A DNA stretch of 64,000 bases from positions 67,295,703-67,359,702 of the forward strand of contig CAMGYJ010000002.1 in the NCBI GenBank assembly GCA_946122785.1, in the 5' to 3' direction. This document shows positions 35,290-46,256 of this stretch, piece after piece; the first letter of the stretch is position 1; every line of letters begins with the position of its first letter. The notes below the pieces were generated by a model. That model worked only from the letters and a program-made list of their open reading frames with translations, was not told where the DNA came from and made no database searches. The translations under genes were made by a program, and so were the position numbers. This DNA comes from Linum tenue. Lineage: Eukaryota > Streptophyta > Magnoliopsida > Malpighiales > Linaceae.

Positions 35290-37383
35290 TCAGGATAAAC
35301 AGAATGCATAGAGTGATGTTCCAGGAGTCCAAGTAGTGTGGAACCTTGCCAATCCAACGGTGTAACCATTGCCAAGGAAGATACAACCATAGCTCGCCGA
35401 TATGCCACCATACACCGTGGCACCGGTATTGTAGGACCACAAGATCTCCCCAGTTCTTGTATCCATTGCATATATGGGTCCATTGGAAGCCACAGAGCCA
35501 GCCAGCAGCACATCATTTACCACTGAGACAGGGGCTTGTGATGTGTCGTTGCTCGGATTTGCAGTGGTCCACAGGATTTCGCCAGAGCATGCATCCAGAG
35601 CCACCCACGCTCCTGCTGTTGTAGTTTGGCTAGATGGTGCGAGGGTGAAGCTCTGACGGTCGCTGTTGGCAATGTTTGTGTAAACTCTTTTCCCATCTGT
35701 TGCTGCTCCCCATTGTCCTCCTCCCTCCGCGCCTCCTGGCCCTGCTTCCTGCACAACCAAAGCTTCGTTTCCGGTTAGTTTTCAGAATCTAGCCCGACCT
35801 GACAACACGTCTAAATCAAATACGCACACAAATCAAGCTGCTCCAACAACCAACGACGCACAAATTGCTCAATTTGTGACTTGATCAACTTATCTGATCG
35901 ACCCATAACCCAATCGACTCTCAACTCTACACTGATAAAGTGAGCAAATTGAGGGCTGGTCCAATGTGAATGAGCTGTGGAGAAAAGTATCACCCATTGA
36001 AACCCTTTCAGGTACTTACATTGAACCACACGATAGCTCCACTATCACGATCAAGAGCCCAAGCAAAGCCACTCTTCTGGACAGCCACCACAATGTCGCG
36101 AATTGTTCCATTGATGAAACTAGTGAGCAACATAGGAGCTTCCCCAAAGTCTGCATCAGGGTTAGGCCCAGGTGGACAGTCAGGGTTATTAGGAACCAAA
36201 CATGCAAAATAGAAAACATCATAGCCACCAAGCTGCCTGGCCCATCTGATCTTCCCACTGTCCAACTCAAGAGCCAGGATCGAGTCATAGTGTACGTCAG
36301 CAGCAACACACTGATCTGGTTGGTTTGGTTTTGTTGTCTGGTTGTTTTGAGCTTCCTGGCACTCAGACACTTCAGGTGGAACTGAGTAGAGATTCCCAGT
36401 TGCCACGTAGACCAATCTCCTCGCGACATCGATTGCAGGGCTGCTCCCCCAAATCGCAGCTCCTGCGTAGCCTCCCCTTTGGCCTCCATTGTCAGGAATC
36501 ATATAGGTGTTCCACAGGACTGCTCCTGTTTTGATGTCTAGCTTTGTCATTCTGCCTCTGAATGTGCAGCATTGTTCTGCTGGTAGCCCTTCTTCTAGGG
36601 ATGAAACACCAATGTACAGTGCCCTGTTGAAGGGACAATTCAGATAACAAGGAATCCATTAAAGGTTGAAACTTTCAGCAGGAAGAAGAGAAAGGGTAAC
36701 TGGAAAAAGGTAATTCAAGAGAGCTAGTGAGGTTTGTAGTCCCCTAGGCTACACTTCTTCATAAACACCGTGATACAAATTTTACTAACCTATTGAAGTA
36801 TGTTCCGGACTGAGTGATTAGGACCCTGGGGCGAGGATCGAGCTGAGTAGACCAAACAAGCCTTCCAGTCCGTCTATCGACAGCAATCACAACAGCAGGG
36901 CCATAAATTCCAAAGATGGCGAGATCACCAGCAATTGTTGGCGTTGTCCTGGACACTGTCACATTGACAACAACACCAGTTCCATTCAGTCCTGTCAACT
37001 GGTTCAAGTTCTGCTGCCATATCAGGTTGCCACGAGAAGCCGTCACTGCATAGATGTAGCCGTTCCAGGACGGGAAGTAGACGACTCCGTCGGCTACTGC
37101 TGGAGTTGCTGAAATGTCTCTGCCTGCATAGAATGTCCATCTTAGCTTCAGGTTCTTGACTGTGAACCTGTTGATCAGCACCTCCCCGATCGCGCGCCTT
37201 GAATTGGTTATATCAGCACCGTGATTCAGCCACTGGATTAATGGTGGATTAGTGGGTTACCTTTACTTCATTAAACATGGAATGGAAGATTTAAATGTAT
37301 CTAAATGTACTTACAATGGCTGAAATGCTGCCCAGCATGGAAGATAGACAGAGAAGAAGGAGAAGGAAGTGATTGTTGGCCAT
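35290..37383 (-). CDS. Secreted PQQ-type beta-propeller protein (polyvinylalcohol dehydrogenase-like), four exons, about 524 aa
   Basis: Exons (minus): 37383-37315, 37232-36790, 36623-36020, 35748-35290. All have GT-AG introns and consistent phase, 525 codons. Exon 1 is almost exactly a signal peptide (MANNHFLLLLLCLSSMLGSI). The rest is an eight-bladed quinoprotein-like propeller. Repeated PQQ-type motifs include LRWTFYAGRDISATPAVADG, YIYAVTASRGNLIWQQ, AVDRRTGRLVWSTQLDP, ALELDSGKIRWARQLGG, ALDRDSGAIVWFN and AMDTRTGEILWSYNTG. The plant family is annotated as polyvinylalcohol dehydrogenase-like after bacterial homologues. No cytochrome c domain is present, and whether plant members bind PQQ or have a redox substrate is not known to me. 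It is likely extracellular or vacuolar. A TATA box is at 37507-37514 and a TRIM element begins 60 bp further upstream. Confidence 0.9.
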
Positions 37384-37506
37384 TCTTGCTCAGATGTCCA
37401 ATCAATTAATGTGAACCAAAAGTGTAAGCTAGCTCATACTGAAAGCTTAACCTTGATGCGATTCTCTGCCAAATTTGTGTTAAGGGTACATGAAAGCACC
37501 CTTTGC

Positions 37507-37514
37507 TATTTATA
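37507..37514 (-). promoter_or_regulatory. TATA box of the PQQ-protein gene
   Basis: Minus-strand TATAAATA (in CCTATAAATAGC) lies about 125 bp before the ATG, a normal plant distance. The TRIM terminal repeat starts about 60 bp upstream of it. Confidence 0.6.
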
Positions 37515-37575
37515 GGTCCTGGCCAATCACAAGCTGACAAATTGTAGCCCAAACTTGAGTTTTGTTTTGGTATGA

Positions 37576-38384
37576 TGGTTAGAAACACGATTATTTGTTA
37601 CTATCATTTTAAGTTTGGGAGGCGTGCAAGCAGAGTCAAGCAAGATTAGAGTTATTATAAGGTTATTATTAGAGTTAATTCTCTTCCCCTCTTTAGCTAG
37701 ACCGCCGGCCATTCTGCTCTTTTCTCCCCAATTTCTTTCCAAATCCATAAATTTTGTCCTCAATCCTCACTAATTCTCCTCTTCAATCACTAAATCAACC
37801 CCCAATTCATGTTTTTCTTACTTTTGGTATCAAAACTTCGATTACGAGTATGAGTTTATCGCAATTCTCATTCAGAGACTGCAAGTGATGCTTATCCTCT
37901 CGCTGCGCCAGGGAAGCTCTTATGTGGATCTTGGAAATTCATCTTTGGAGCTGGAGTATCGAGGACAAGAATGAGTGATCGTTCCTTGAATTGGAAGTAG
38001 AAGTCAAGATTTTTTAGGGGAAGAATCTTTAAGGAGGTTGGATGATTAGAAACACGCTTATTTGTTACTCTATATTATTATAATTATTATTAAGTCTGTT
38101 TAAGGAAACAGGCGGCCAAGTCCGAGCCGAGCAAGATCATAATTATTATTAGGATTTTGGGTATTTTCTTATAAATATACACTTTGAGATTTTCTTTGGA
38201 AGTCAAGCAAAAAATAGAATAAGTTAAACACAGATATCTCTCTCCCAATTCTTCCTCAGCCTAGCTACCTTTCTTCCCCCCCTCTTCCCCCCAATTTCCT
38301 CTCCAAATTCATAAATTATGTCCTTAATCCTCTCTAATTATCCTTTTCAATTTCTTGACAACCCCAATTCCTGTATTTCTTACA
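37576..38384 (+). mobile_element. TRIM (terminal-repeat retrotransposon in miniature), 809 bp
   Basis: Two direct terminal repeats (37576-37821 and 38043-38384) share the start TG(G/A)TTAGAAACACG, a block around CCCAATTTC, TCCATAAATT/TTCATAAATT and the end CCCCAATTC...TTCTTAC(A). The left repeat is followed by TTTTGGTATCAAAACTTCG, a diverged initiator-Met-tRNA-type primer binding site. The right repeat is preceded by the purine-rich GAATCTTTAAGGAGGTTGGA. ATGA flanks both sides. The left repeat lacks about 95 bp present in the right one. There is no coding capacity, as expected of TRIMs. Confidence 0.8.
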
Positions 38385-39138
38385 ATGATTTGAATCAACT
38401 TGCTAACTCAGAATCGTGGAGCTGCTCTTAATAGTGTCCATAAAAAGTGATGATTGCATAAAGTTTGCTGCCTTTTTATAGGTTGTTAGAATGAGTACAG
38501 AATTATGATGTCTGCAAAATGTGAAGCTTATCTTGAAGAGGTCTTGCCTCTCTTGTTCTTACATGTCAACTTTCTCACAAGGACATCTTATTTCAAGGCT
38601 CCCCATAAAGGATAGATGGTTACACTTTTTTCTGATTCTAATCATTCAGCCTTCCTGTTTATCCGGGATTGCCTTCCAGAAACTCTGGCTTAAAGAGCAC
38701 TTTGATCTGCGGCCAAACCTTAGCCAATTTCCGCCTTCAGACTTCCCAAGAAGCAAGTTGCATGTGTACAGCATGGGTATCATGATTCAAATCCCACTCC
38801 CTTAGTTTTCTCTTACTCATTTTTCAGTAGAAAAAATTCTTCTTCTAGCCCTGGCTGCGAGGAAGCTTTTGCTGCAATCTGAAACAGAATAATTAACCAA
38901 ATCCACCTGTGTAATGTCAACATGTGCGAAGGAATTGAACTGATGAATAGGCAAAATCAAAGGCAGAATCTGTCTCTCAACAGAAAAATTACTGGTCCAG
39001 AACAATTAAAATACTAGCCATGGGACTGTTTAGGGTAAATTCCAGTCATGATGGAAGTTGTATAATATTGGCCAAAGCAATGAGGTAAACCTGATCATCA
39101 TCGAGGAGACGTATGTTTCCAACAACTTGAATTATCGC

Positions 39139-39236
39139 GTCAAATGCCACCCAGAGTTCCCCCAAACACTTCAGTGTAGGATGCTGATAGAGCCACCACA
39201 ATGAAATGATCAAGAGAACTCAAGGGGACAGCTGAC
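39139..39236 (-). ncRNA. MIR395: MIR395 precursor hairpin b
   Basis: Mature miR395 lies at 39174-39154 (minus, 3' arm), identical to the other copies. The star-side sequence GTTCTCTTGATCATTTCATT is at about 39219-39199. The stem is closed by GTCA/TGAC. It lies 166 bp from hairpin c on the same strand, so both could be processed from one transcript, b downstream of c. Confidence 0.93.
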
Positions 39237-39304
39237 AAAAGTAGTTAGCTAGCTAGCCTGCTTGCTACAGTTTTTTTCCTGTCTCCAATAACTTGAGTTA
39301 TCGC

Positions 39305-39404
39305 GTCAAATGCCACCCAGAGTTCCCCCAAACACTTCAGTATAGGATGCTGATCTAGAGCCACCACAATGAAGTGATCAGGAGAACTCAAGGGGACAGC
39401 TGAC
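39305..39404 (-). ncRNA. MIR395: MIR395 precursor hairpin c
   Basis: Mature miR395 lies at 39340-39320 (minus, 3' arm). The star-side sequence GTTCTCCTGATCACTTCATT is at about 39387-39367. It is the promoter-proximal member of block 1. The about 86-bp segment carrying a TATA box upstream of its counterpart e is absent here. Confidence 0.93.
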
Positions 39405-39840
39405 AAAAGTAGTTAGCTAGCTAGCTATCCTGCATGTAGAGAATTGGCAGAGTATGTAGGGAACCTGGTCATAAATCAGGCATATGGTGCAAATGTCCTT
39501 CCTCCAAGGACCAACTTTTGAGCACAGATCGATTCTGAGAATATTGTGCCAGTAATACGTATACCTTGTTATCAGGCACTTCAGAAACGGCTTGTGGATG
39601 GGGGGGTCAATTTGCAAAAGGTCGAAAGGGAAAGATGGGAGATGGAGCTCTCCACGATATTATTCTGCCTGGCACCACTTTATTTTTGTTCTCTGTTTTG
39701 CTTCTTTCTTGACTTACCCATTCTTCAAGTCTAGGTTCAATCAGCCCATGCAAGATGCCGCCAAAATCATGCATGCAAAAACATGAAAAGGTAAAAGCAA
39801 TTGAGATAAGAGATATAGCTAGCGAAGTGCTCTGATGAGG

Positions 39841-41220
39841 AAAACCAAGATTTGGTGGCTGATTGGTGGAGCAGAGGTAGTCGGTAGATAATATTGGCAG
39901 ATGCGGAGGAGCACGAGTCCACAGAAATTGGACAATTTAAAAAATTGTAGGATCAAATGGTTGGATCTAGATTGTAGACCGTTAAAAATGGTTTGGTTCA
40001 TCGTATGTATTATGAGATGTATTAATATGATTTACCGGACCATAATTTACTAGATCTGATTATAGACACATCACACTTTTCAATTCGAGTTAGCAACCTA
40101 TGCGGCCACTAAAAAAAAAAAGAGACCAAAGTCTCAATCCTAGTTTTGCAAATCTTGTATCCCTATGATATTATATTATGTTTTTGTTTATGGTGCTTTG
40201 GTGGAAGTTGGGCTACTCTGACTTTACGACTTTGTTATTTGCTTGGATTTAGAATATCTAAATTATGAATGTGTGTTGAAATTCAGATTTTAAGGCAACT
40301 CACACGTTTTCTCAGTTAATAGTTCGATCTGTTAATTTATTTTTTACACAACATTGTCTACTTGCTCGGACCATAATGAATCAGACAGTATAAGCATAAT
40401 CAGATCAATCATCAATCAAATATAACTTCACAATTTCCTTCATCGAAATAGTCTTTATAACACATATAATATGCAATACATGAAATGCAGACTCTCTATT
40501 TATTATTAATTTACGCGCTAAGGTTACCATACAACCTGCCCGCTTTAGCTCATTATCTTAGTAGTTATATAAAAAACCATAATGTCATCAAATCTTGGAT
40601 TATCATAAATCCTCTCATCAAGACCGCAACTCAATCAATGCCATAGGGGAAGGCATATGCTCTCTTTATGTCTATATGATTTAACAAGATCAAACAATAT
40701 CTATTTCTCTCTTCCATCGTCATCTTAGTCGATCTAAGAAATTAACATCTCATTGATATTCCCAGTACATGGGTATCCTACATCATCCATATATACTTTC
40801 ATGCATTGCATGATCTCAATATAATCGTCAACTCATCTCAATGATATAAATAATTCATTCTCCTCAATAAATCTTGACATAATTACCAAACACTCAATTT
40901 ATCAATACCTCTTTAATCTCATCATAATTATTTATCACATCAACATCTCATCCATATTATAAGGGTCTGGGGTTACAGTTACAACCGACTTTGTAACAAT
41001 CAGATGCATTCTCTTTCCTATATCTTTCTTGTCTTTTACAAATTGATAGTTAAAATTAAGTTAAGGACACTTTTAAAAGGAAAAATACATATCGCACTCA
41101 ATCATTCTTCCTCCCATACAAATAAAAAAAAAACACCTAATCTAACCCATATATCATCCCACTGCCGTTCACCTCCCTCACTCCCGCATACACCATCGCC
41201 GCTGCCACTTCACCGCAGCC
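39841..41220. other. Gene-free AT-rich intergenic DNA
   Basis: No ORF with protein-like features or bounded element is seen. From about 41150 the sequence becomes C-rich up to the hAT target site. Confidence 0.5.
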
Positions 41221-41228
41221 CTCACGCC

Positions 41229-42068
41229 TAGGGCTGTCATTTCGGTTGCCGGATAGCGGCTAACCGGCCGGTCTAACCATTAACCGCCGGTTAGCGGCTA
41301 ATCGGAAACCGAAAAAACAGAGGGGCGGTTTGTTGACGGAAGGGATCAGTGGTCAAGCGGTTAGTCGAGAAAACGAAGCCGGTTAACCGGCTAACCGACG
41401 CTAACCGACCGAGACGAAACGGCGTCGTTTTGCCTACTCTTAAATAGGCCAACTCCCCCCCCAACCCTAGCACTGCTGGCCTTCGTTCTCCACTTCTCCC
41501 TCAACCCTCACCTCTGCCCTCCGCCTCGCCTCTGTCTTCGGATCGAGCACCCTGCCGCCTTCGGCAGCAAGATCGAAGGCACCCCCCGCCGCCTCCTCCC
41601 TTGCTCGGCGCCGACTCGGGCTCACAAACGGCCACCTTCCCTTTCATCTCCCCCAGCCCCGCCGTCGGCGCCCCTGCCGCCTACTCCCTTGCTCGGCGCC
41701 GGCGTGTCTTCCCCACCTGTCCTCACCACCGAGGCGACCCCTGCAGATGAGCAGATTTGTTTCCATGGAGAAAGAAGGTGAGAGAAGAAGAAGGAAGGAG
41801 AGAGAAGAGGTCTGGTGGAGGAAGGAAGGAGAGAGGAGGAGATAAGGAAGGAGTGGTGGAGATTTTTTTGTTTTATTTAATTTTTTTTTGTGGAAAATGT
41901 AATTTTTTCGGTTGGCCGGCTAACCGAGCCCGAAATTGGAACCGCTCGGTCGGTTGGCCGGCTAATCGTGACCTTTCTTCGGTCGGCAGCTTAAGGGGGG
42001 TCTCGGTTTAACCGATAACCGGATTTTCGGTTTTCGGTTAAACCGAAACCGACCGATTGCCACCCCTA
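41229..42068. mobile_element. Non-autonomous hAT element, 840 bp
   Basis: The termini TAGGGCTGTCATTTCGGTTG and TAGGGGTGGCAATCGGTCGG (right end reverse-complemented) are flanked by the exact 8-bp duplication CTCACGCC (41221-41228 and 42069-42076). The subterminal arms are packed with CCGGTTA/TAACCGG motifs. The GC-rich centre (41430-41850) has a purine-rich run but no transposase. Confidence 0.92.
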
Positions 42069-42299
42069 CTCACGCCGCCCTCCGCCCCCTGTCGTCCCCT
42101 TCGCCACATTTGTCGTATTTTGTCCTTTTGCTAATGCAATTTAGTTTTTCTTTCACTTTTTATTTGTTGCCATATATAGTTCCTTTTTCCGTGAGTGTGA
42201 AGATGTGAAAACCTTTAATTGCGGGTTCATGTGTAACTCACCTCGAAATTGTGCAATTTAATTCTATAAAGTTAACCGCTTTTTTATAGTTAGTTAGAA

Positions 42300-42660
42300 T
42301 GAGTACATATGTCTACACCCCCTGCATGTCGACTGCCAGGGGATGGGGACGATATGCAAACCGCCACCAGCCCTGCGGTTTGTATTTCGGTAAATCAAAC
42401 TGCTGGTTAAGGTGACACTTCTTTTGGCCGAGCTAGAACCGTCATGTCTAGGTGTGCTTTGTTCTAGGTCAGCCATTAAACCGCCACTTACTTCAGCGGT
42501 TTGTGCCAAATATAAAAACCACCGCCCTACCTAGCGGTTCATTGAAAACCGCTGCCTCCTGTGGCGGTTTATCTGAAAGGGTGGTATCAATGTAATTATT
42601 TTGAAAATGGTGGTATTTTGGAATTATTTAGTTTTAGGGTGGCATTTCTGGAAAAAATTC
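42300..42660. repeat. Degraded palindrome-array element end (AAACCGCC...GCGGTTT units)
   Basis: At least four imperfect palindromes of AACCGCC/GGCGGTT type (about 42358, 42478, 42525 and 42546) are followed by GGTGGTATTTTGGAATTATT and AAAATTCCCGG. This arrangement, short palindromes then a GGAATT/AAATTCC terminal stretch, parallels the right end of the fold-back MULE at 29126-29362. It may be the remaining end of a related element. Confidence 0.45.
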
Positions 42661-43250
42661 CCGGTAATATATGATGATGAAATGTGTTAAACGACAGTAT
42701 CATCATGTATGCAACCATTCTACACAGCCGTACCTTGTGGTATAGTCTTATGTACTACCAAGTATTATCAAATGGTATGAACTGGTAATAAATGTCTTAA
42801 TTTTTTTTATCAAAATATATCAAAGTGGCTGTCATTTTGAAGAGCACAATTAATCTGATTTATCTGTGAAAATAATAAAATTATGACTTAAAAGGAAAGA
42901 GATAACCCATTAAAATCAACTGGAGGAAGGTTAACTTACACATAGAAGAACCAGAATAAGGAGACATAAGAAGAGAAATTTTGAAGATGAACACAATACG
43001 CAAAAAGAATCAATTGGTGTGGGAAATTGGACAATGGTCTCTTCTTCTCCATCTCTGATCTCCCTAATGAAAGCACTGCAAACTTTCCAAAATAGCAGTA
43101 ACTTTTCTTTTTTCCAGTACCACAAAATGAGATGTTATCCCATTTCAATCCTCCATCTTCTCCCTTCTTTGCATCTCCATCCACTCATCACACACCAAAG
43201 ATCAAAATCAAACACTTTTCCGTTCCTGGAAACAACAAAGCTAATTCTTT
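42661..43250. other. Dispersed repeat and gene-free DNA
   Basis: About 42700-42925 is a diverged copy of the repeat at 11310-11565 (shared TTTGAAGAGCACAATTAATC). The remainder, with a CTCC/TCTTC-rich stretch, shows no gene. Confidence 0.5.
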
Positions 43251-43535
43251 GGCGCGTGATAGGAACTCGCGCTTCGTAGTACTCGAGCTTCTCTACGAAC
43301 GAACTAAGGAATGCGATAAAGAGAACTAATTTACTACTAATATTAGACTTTATGGATCGAGTGAATAAAACGAAGGACAAAGATACATATTTATAGGCCA
43401 AGTCCTACAAACTCCTTCCCCTTAAGACAAGGAAACCCAATCCCAACACAACTAGTAAATGATTACTTCCTAGACAAGACATAATATAATAATACGAATA
43501 ACCGAATAATAACCGAATAATCCTAACGATAATTA
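43250..43535 (-). repeat. Possible solo LTR or LTR fragment (minus orientation)
   Basis: Read on the minus strand, it starts TGTTAATTATCGTTAGGATT, has a TATA-like CTATAAATATG at about 43390 and ends in a TCGCGC-containing region near 43260. No partner LTR, primer site or duplication was found. Confidence 0.3.
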
Positions 43536-43589
43536 ACACGAAAGACTAATAATAATAATACTAATAATCGTAGGTGGCCGGCGGAATTA

Positions 43590-44590
43590 TAATGCACCAT
43601 TCTTCTGCACATATAGGTTGTATTGTATAGGGAAATAATGTAGTGGGTATTACGGGTACTAATCATACTACCCAAATGGGTATTAGTGGGTAATCGTAGG
43701 TATCCAAAGTGAAAATTCTTAATCGCAAATTTCATTTCGTAATAAATAATGTGTATTTGGATATCCGTAATGCTAAAAAACGGGATGAATATGGGTATAC
43801 CCAAATATCCGTTTTCCGTTACCCACCCCTACTTATTTTCATGATCCCCATACGTATACACAGGGGCGGAGCAAGGATTTGAAATTGGGGGGAGGGCTGG
43901 GAATTTTTTTCCCATGGCACAGTGAAAATACATAACTAATTGACAAAATTTTATTCATATATTTATTCAAATAACAACCATTTAACTACGAAAAATAATA
44001 TAATAATGTATAATTTATGGATTCAATTACACCTTTTATTACTATCAAAATACCATTACGTCAATAAGAACATGCAAGTTAATTATAAATTAAAATCAAT
44101 TTAGCACTACATTCGAATAAGTGTAAGTTTATGAAGAAAATATTTCAATAAATTGTAGAAAAAATACACAAAAAGCTATTATGTGTTCACATATTTATTC
44201 AAATAACAATTATGATGACAATTTAACCATAAAATAAAATGAATAATTACATGATTTATGAATTACACCAAACCTTTGTAAGTAAGGTAACAACAATGAT
44301 GAGGGGTGTTTATGGATTAAATCAAACCTTTTTCTTGGTTTCAAGTACAATTAAGGTAAAATAGTTATGCATAGGTATAAATAAGAAGTTTTCTTGGTAT
44401 CAAATCCAATTAAGGTAAAATAATGATGAGGGTGATATAAATAGGAACATAAATTGATTTGATGAGAGGATTAAAAAACATGCAAGCAGTCATACGACTC
44501 TAAACATGAACCTGCCATTCCCAACAATTTTCAACCAACCCACAAAGGCACAAACCAGTTTGGTCTTATTGAAGAATTACAATTACGTCA
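43590..44590. other. Fragments of hAT-like ends and small duplications, gene-free
   Basis: A minus-strand TAGGGGTGGGTAACGG terminus ends at 43831 and a CAGGGGCGGAGCAAGGATTT terminus starts at 43861. Neither has a matched partner or duplication, so both seem truncated. Two loose internal duplications follow (TTTATTCAAATAACAA near 43962 and 44207; CCAATTAAGGTAAAATA-type near 44349 and 44407). Confidence 0.45.
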
Positions 44591-45163
44591 GATGTAACTA
44601 CATATGAAAACCTTAGCCCCCTGCCAACAAGCTGCTATACAAAGGATATTTACACTTTTTCACCCTCCTATTTATTATCCCAGAAACTCTGGCCGAAAGA
44701 GCACTGTGATCCGCGGCCAAACCTTTACGAATTTCCTCCAGATTTCCCAAGAAGGAAGTTGCATCCATACAACATGGGATATCAAGACCCAGTTCCTCAG
44801 TTTTTACTTCCCCATTTTTCAGAAGAAAAATATCCTCTTCTAGCTCTGGCTGGGAGGTAGCCTTTGCTGCAAACTTAGCTTCAGTGTCAGCGAATTTCAA
44901 GCAAGTGTATCAAAATGATTAATCAAGTCCACCAAGCTTAATGTCAACCAGTACAAAGGAATAAAACTGATGAACAAGCTCAATCAAGGCAGATTCTGTC
45001 TCTTAATATACAAATTACTAGTTTTGGCCAGATAATAGCCATGGAACTGTTTAGGGCAAATGCCCATCCTGACTCATGATGAAAGTTGTATAAAATTGGC
45101 AAAAGAAATGAGATAAACTTGATCCACATCGAGACGCAGGTTTCGTACAACTTGAGTTATAGC

Positions 45164-45259
45164 GTCAAATGTCACCCAGAGTTCCCCCAAACACTTCAGT
45201 AGGATGCTGATCGAGCCACCACAATGAAGTGATGAGGAGAACTCAAGGGGACATCTGAC
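45164..45259 (-). ncRNA. MIR395: MIR395 precursor hairpin d
   Basis: Mature miR395 lies at 45199-45179 (minus, 3' arm). The star-side sequence GTTCTCCTCATCACTTCATT is at about 45242-45222. The outer stem GTCAGATGTC/GACATTTGAC is almost fully paired, the best closing stem of the minus-strand copies apart from a. Confidence 0.93.
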
Positions 45260-45331
45260 AAAAGTAGTTAGCTAGCTAGCCTGTCTGCTTGCTTCAGTTT
45301 TTTTTTTGTCTTCACAAACTTGAGTTATCGC

Positions 45332-45427
45332 GTCAAATGCCACCCAGAGTTCCCCCAAACACTTCAGTAGGATGCTGATCGAGCCACCATAATGAAGTGC
45401 TCAGGAGAACTCAAGGGGACAGCTGAC
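45332..45427 (-). ncRNA. MIR395: MIR395 precursor hairpin e
   Basis: Mature miR395 lies at 45367-45347 (minus, 3' arm). The star-side sequence GTTCTCCTGAGCACTTCATT is at about 45410-45390. It is 168 bp upstream of hairpin d in the same transcript direction, with a TATA box 88 bp before its base. Confidence 0.93.
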
Positions 45428-45514
45428 AAAAGTAGTTAGCTAGTTTGCTTCAGTTTTTTTTTTTTAAATATTTGCTAAGTGTTTTGTTGGTTAAACAAGC
45501 AAATGACTCTTCCC

Positions 45515-45522
45515 TTTATATA
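45515..45522 (-). promoter_or_regulatory. TATA box upstream of MIR395 e-d
   Basis: Minus-strand TATATAAA in GGGTATATAAAGGG. The expected start would be about 30 bp downstream, just before hairpin e, giving an e-d dicistronic primary transcript. Block 1 lacks this segment. Confidence 0.6.
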
Positions 45523-45915
45523 CCCAGAACCCCTTACTCACCATGTAGAGAATTGGCAGAGTACGTAGGGAACCTGGTCATAATTGCGGCATATGGTGCA
45601 AATTGCCTTCCCTCCAAGGACCAATTTTTTAGCAGAGATTCTGAGAACATTGTGCCAGTAATACTTTCAATTTGCAAAGGCTGAAACGAAAAAATGGAGA
45701 CACAGGACTTTCCTTTTCTCTCCCCATACTCTCAACGATATTATTCTGCCAGGCACCCTCTATTTTGTTTCTTTCTTGACTTACCCATTCTTCATGTCTA
45801 GGTTCATCCACCCCATGCAATATGCCACCGTCACCATGCATGCAAAAACATGAAAAAGGTAAAAACTAAAAACACCCAAGATAAGGGATATAGCTAGCAA
45901 AGTGCTCTGATGATA

Positions 45916-46256
45916 GGTTCCTAGTTATAAATTTAGAATTTTGGATGTCTAAGGTTTAAATCATTCAAATAACACTCAATTAAATAAAAAATTAAACATA
46001 TATTATTACCTTTATAAAAGAATATGCTTCGATGAGGAAAAACAATATTATTAACTGATGTTCATGTACTAATTTCTTGTGATTAAGTGGTTTGGGGGGG
46101 GGGGGGGGGGGGGGATATTGGCTATGAGCTAGACCAGACAAATGTGGTCTGGTATGGACAGTATGTTTGGTCGGATCCTTATTTCAACCTCTCGACATAG
46201 ACGGTAGATCATATATACGATTTGTAAGAGCAAGGGTGTTCAAACGGATTGGTTAC
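45916..46256. other. Spacer with a 21-G homopolymer, left flank of the copia element
   Basis: It contains G21 at 46094-46114, then ordinary sequence up to the GTTAC target site (46252-46256). Confidence 0.5.

Larger units (their letters stand above)
38640..39840 (-). repeat. MIR395 duplication block 1 (homologous to 44680-45915)
   Basis: This block shares, in the same order, CAGAAACTCTGG, GCGGCCAAACCTT, CTTCTAGC-CTGGCTG, two MIR395 hairpins, CATGTAGAGAATTGGCAGAG, TGAGAA-ATTGTGCCAGTAAT, GATATTATTCTGCC and GAAGTGCTCTGATGA with block 2. It would cover the MIR395 promoter region, hairpins and transcript tail. Relative to block 2 it lacks about 86 bp just upstream of its second hairpin, including the TATA box. 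Confidence 0.88.
44680..45915 (-). repeat. MIR395 duplication block 2 (homologous to 38640-39840)
   Basis: It is collinear with block 1. The offset of mature miR395 positions is 6025 bp for b/d and 6027 bp for c/e. It holds hairpins d and e and a TATA box upstream of e. The minus-strand frame 44900-44613 (KFADTEAKFAAKATS...) lies in the transcript tail. It is not conserved as a frame in block 1, so I do not call it a gene. Confidence 0.88.

Noticed and set aside
43590..43831. Complete hAT element between TAGGGAAATA and TACCCACCCCTA
   Set aside because: The flanks do not match as an 8-bp duplication and the left end is not a convincing TIR.
44613..44900. 95-aa minus-strand frame (MKFADTEAKFAAKATSQPEL...)
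   Set aside because: It looks protein-like but is not conserved as a frame in duplication block 1 and lies in the probable tail of the MIR395 transcript.
34769..45427. The MIR395 hairpins as MITEs
   Set aside because: The conserved 21-nt mature sequence, the correct arm position, the absence of flanking duplications and shared promoter blocks fit miRNA genes instead.
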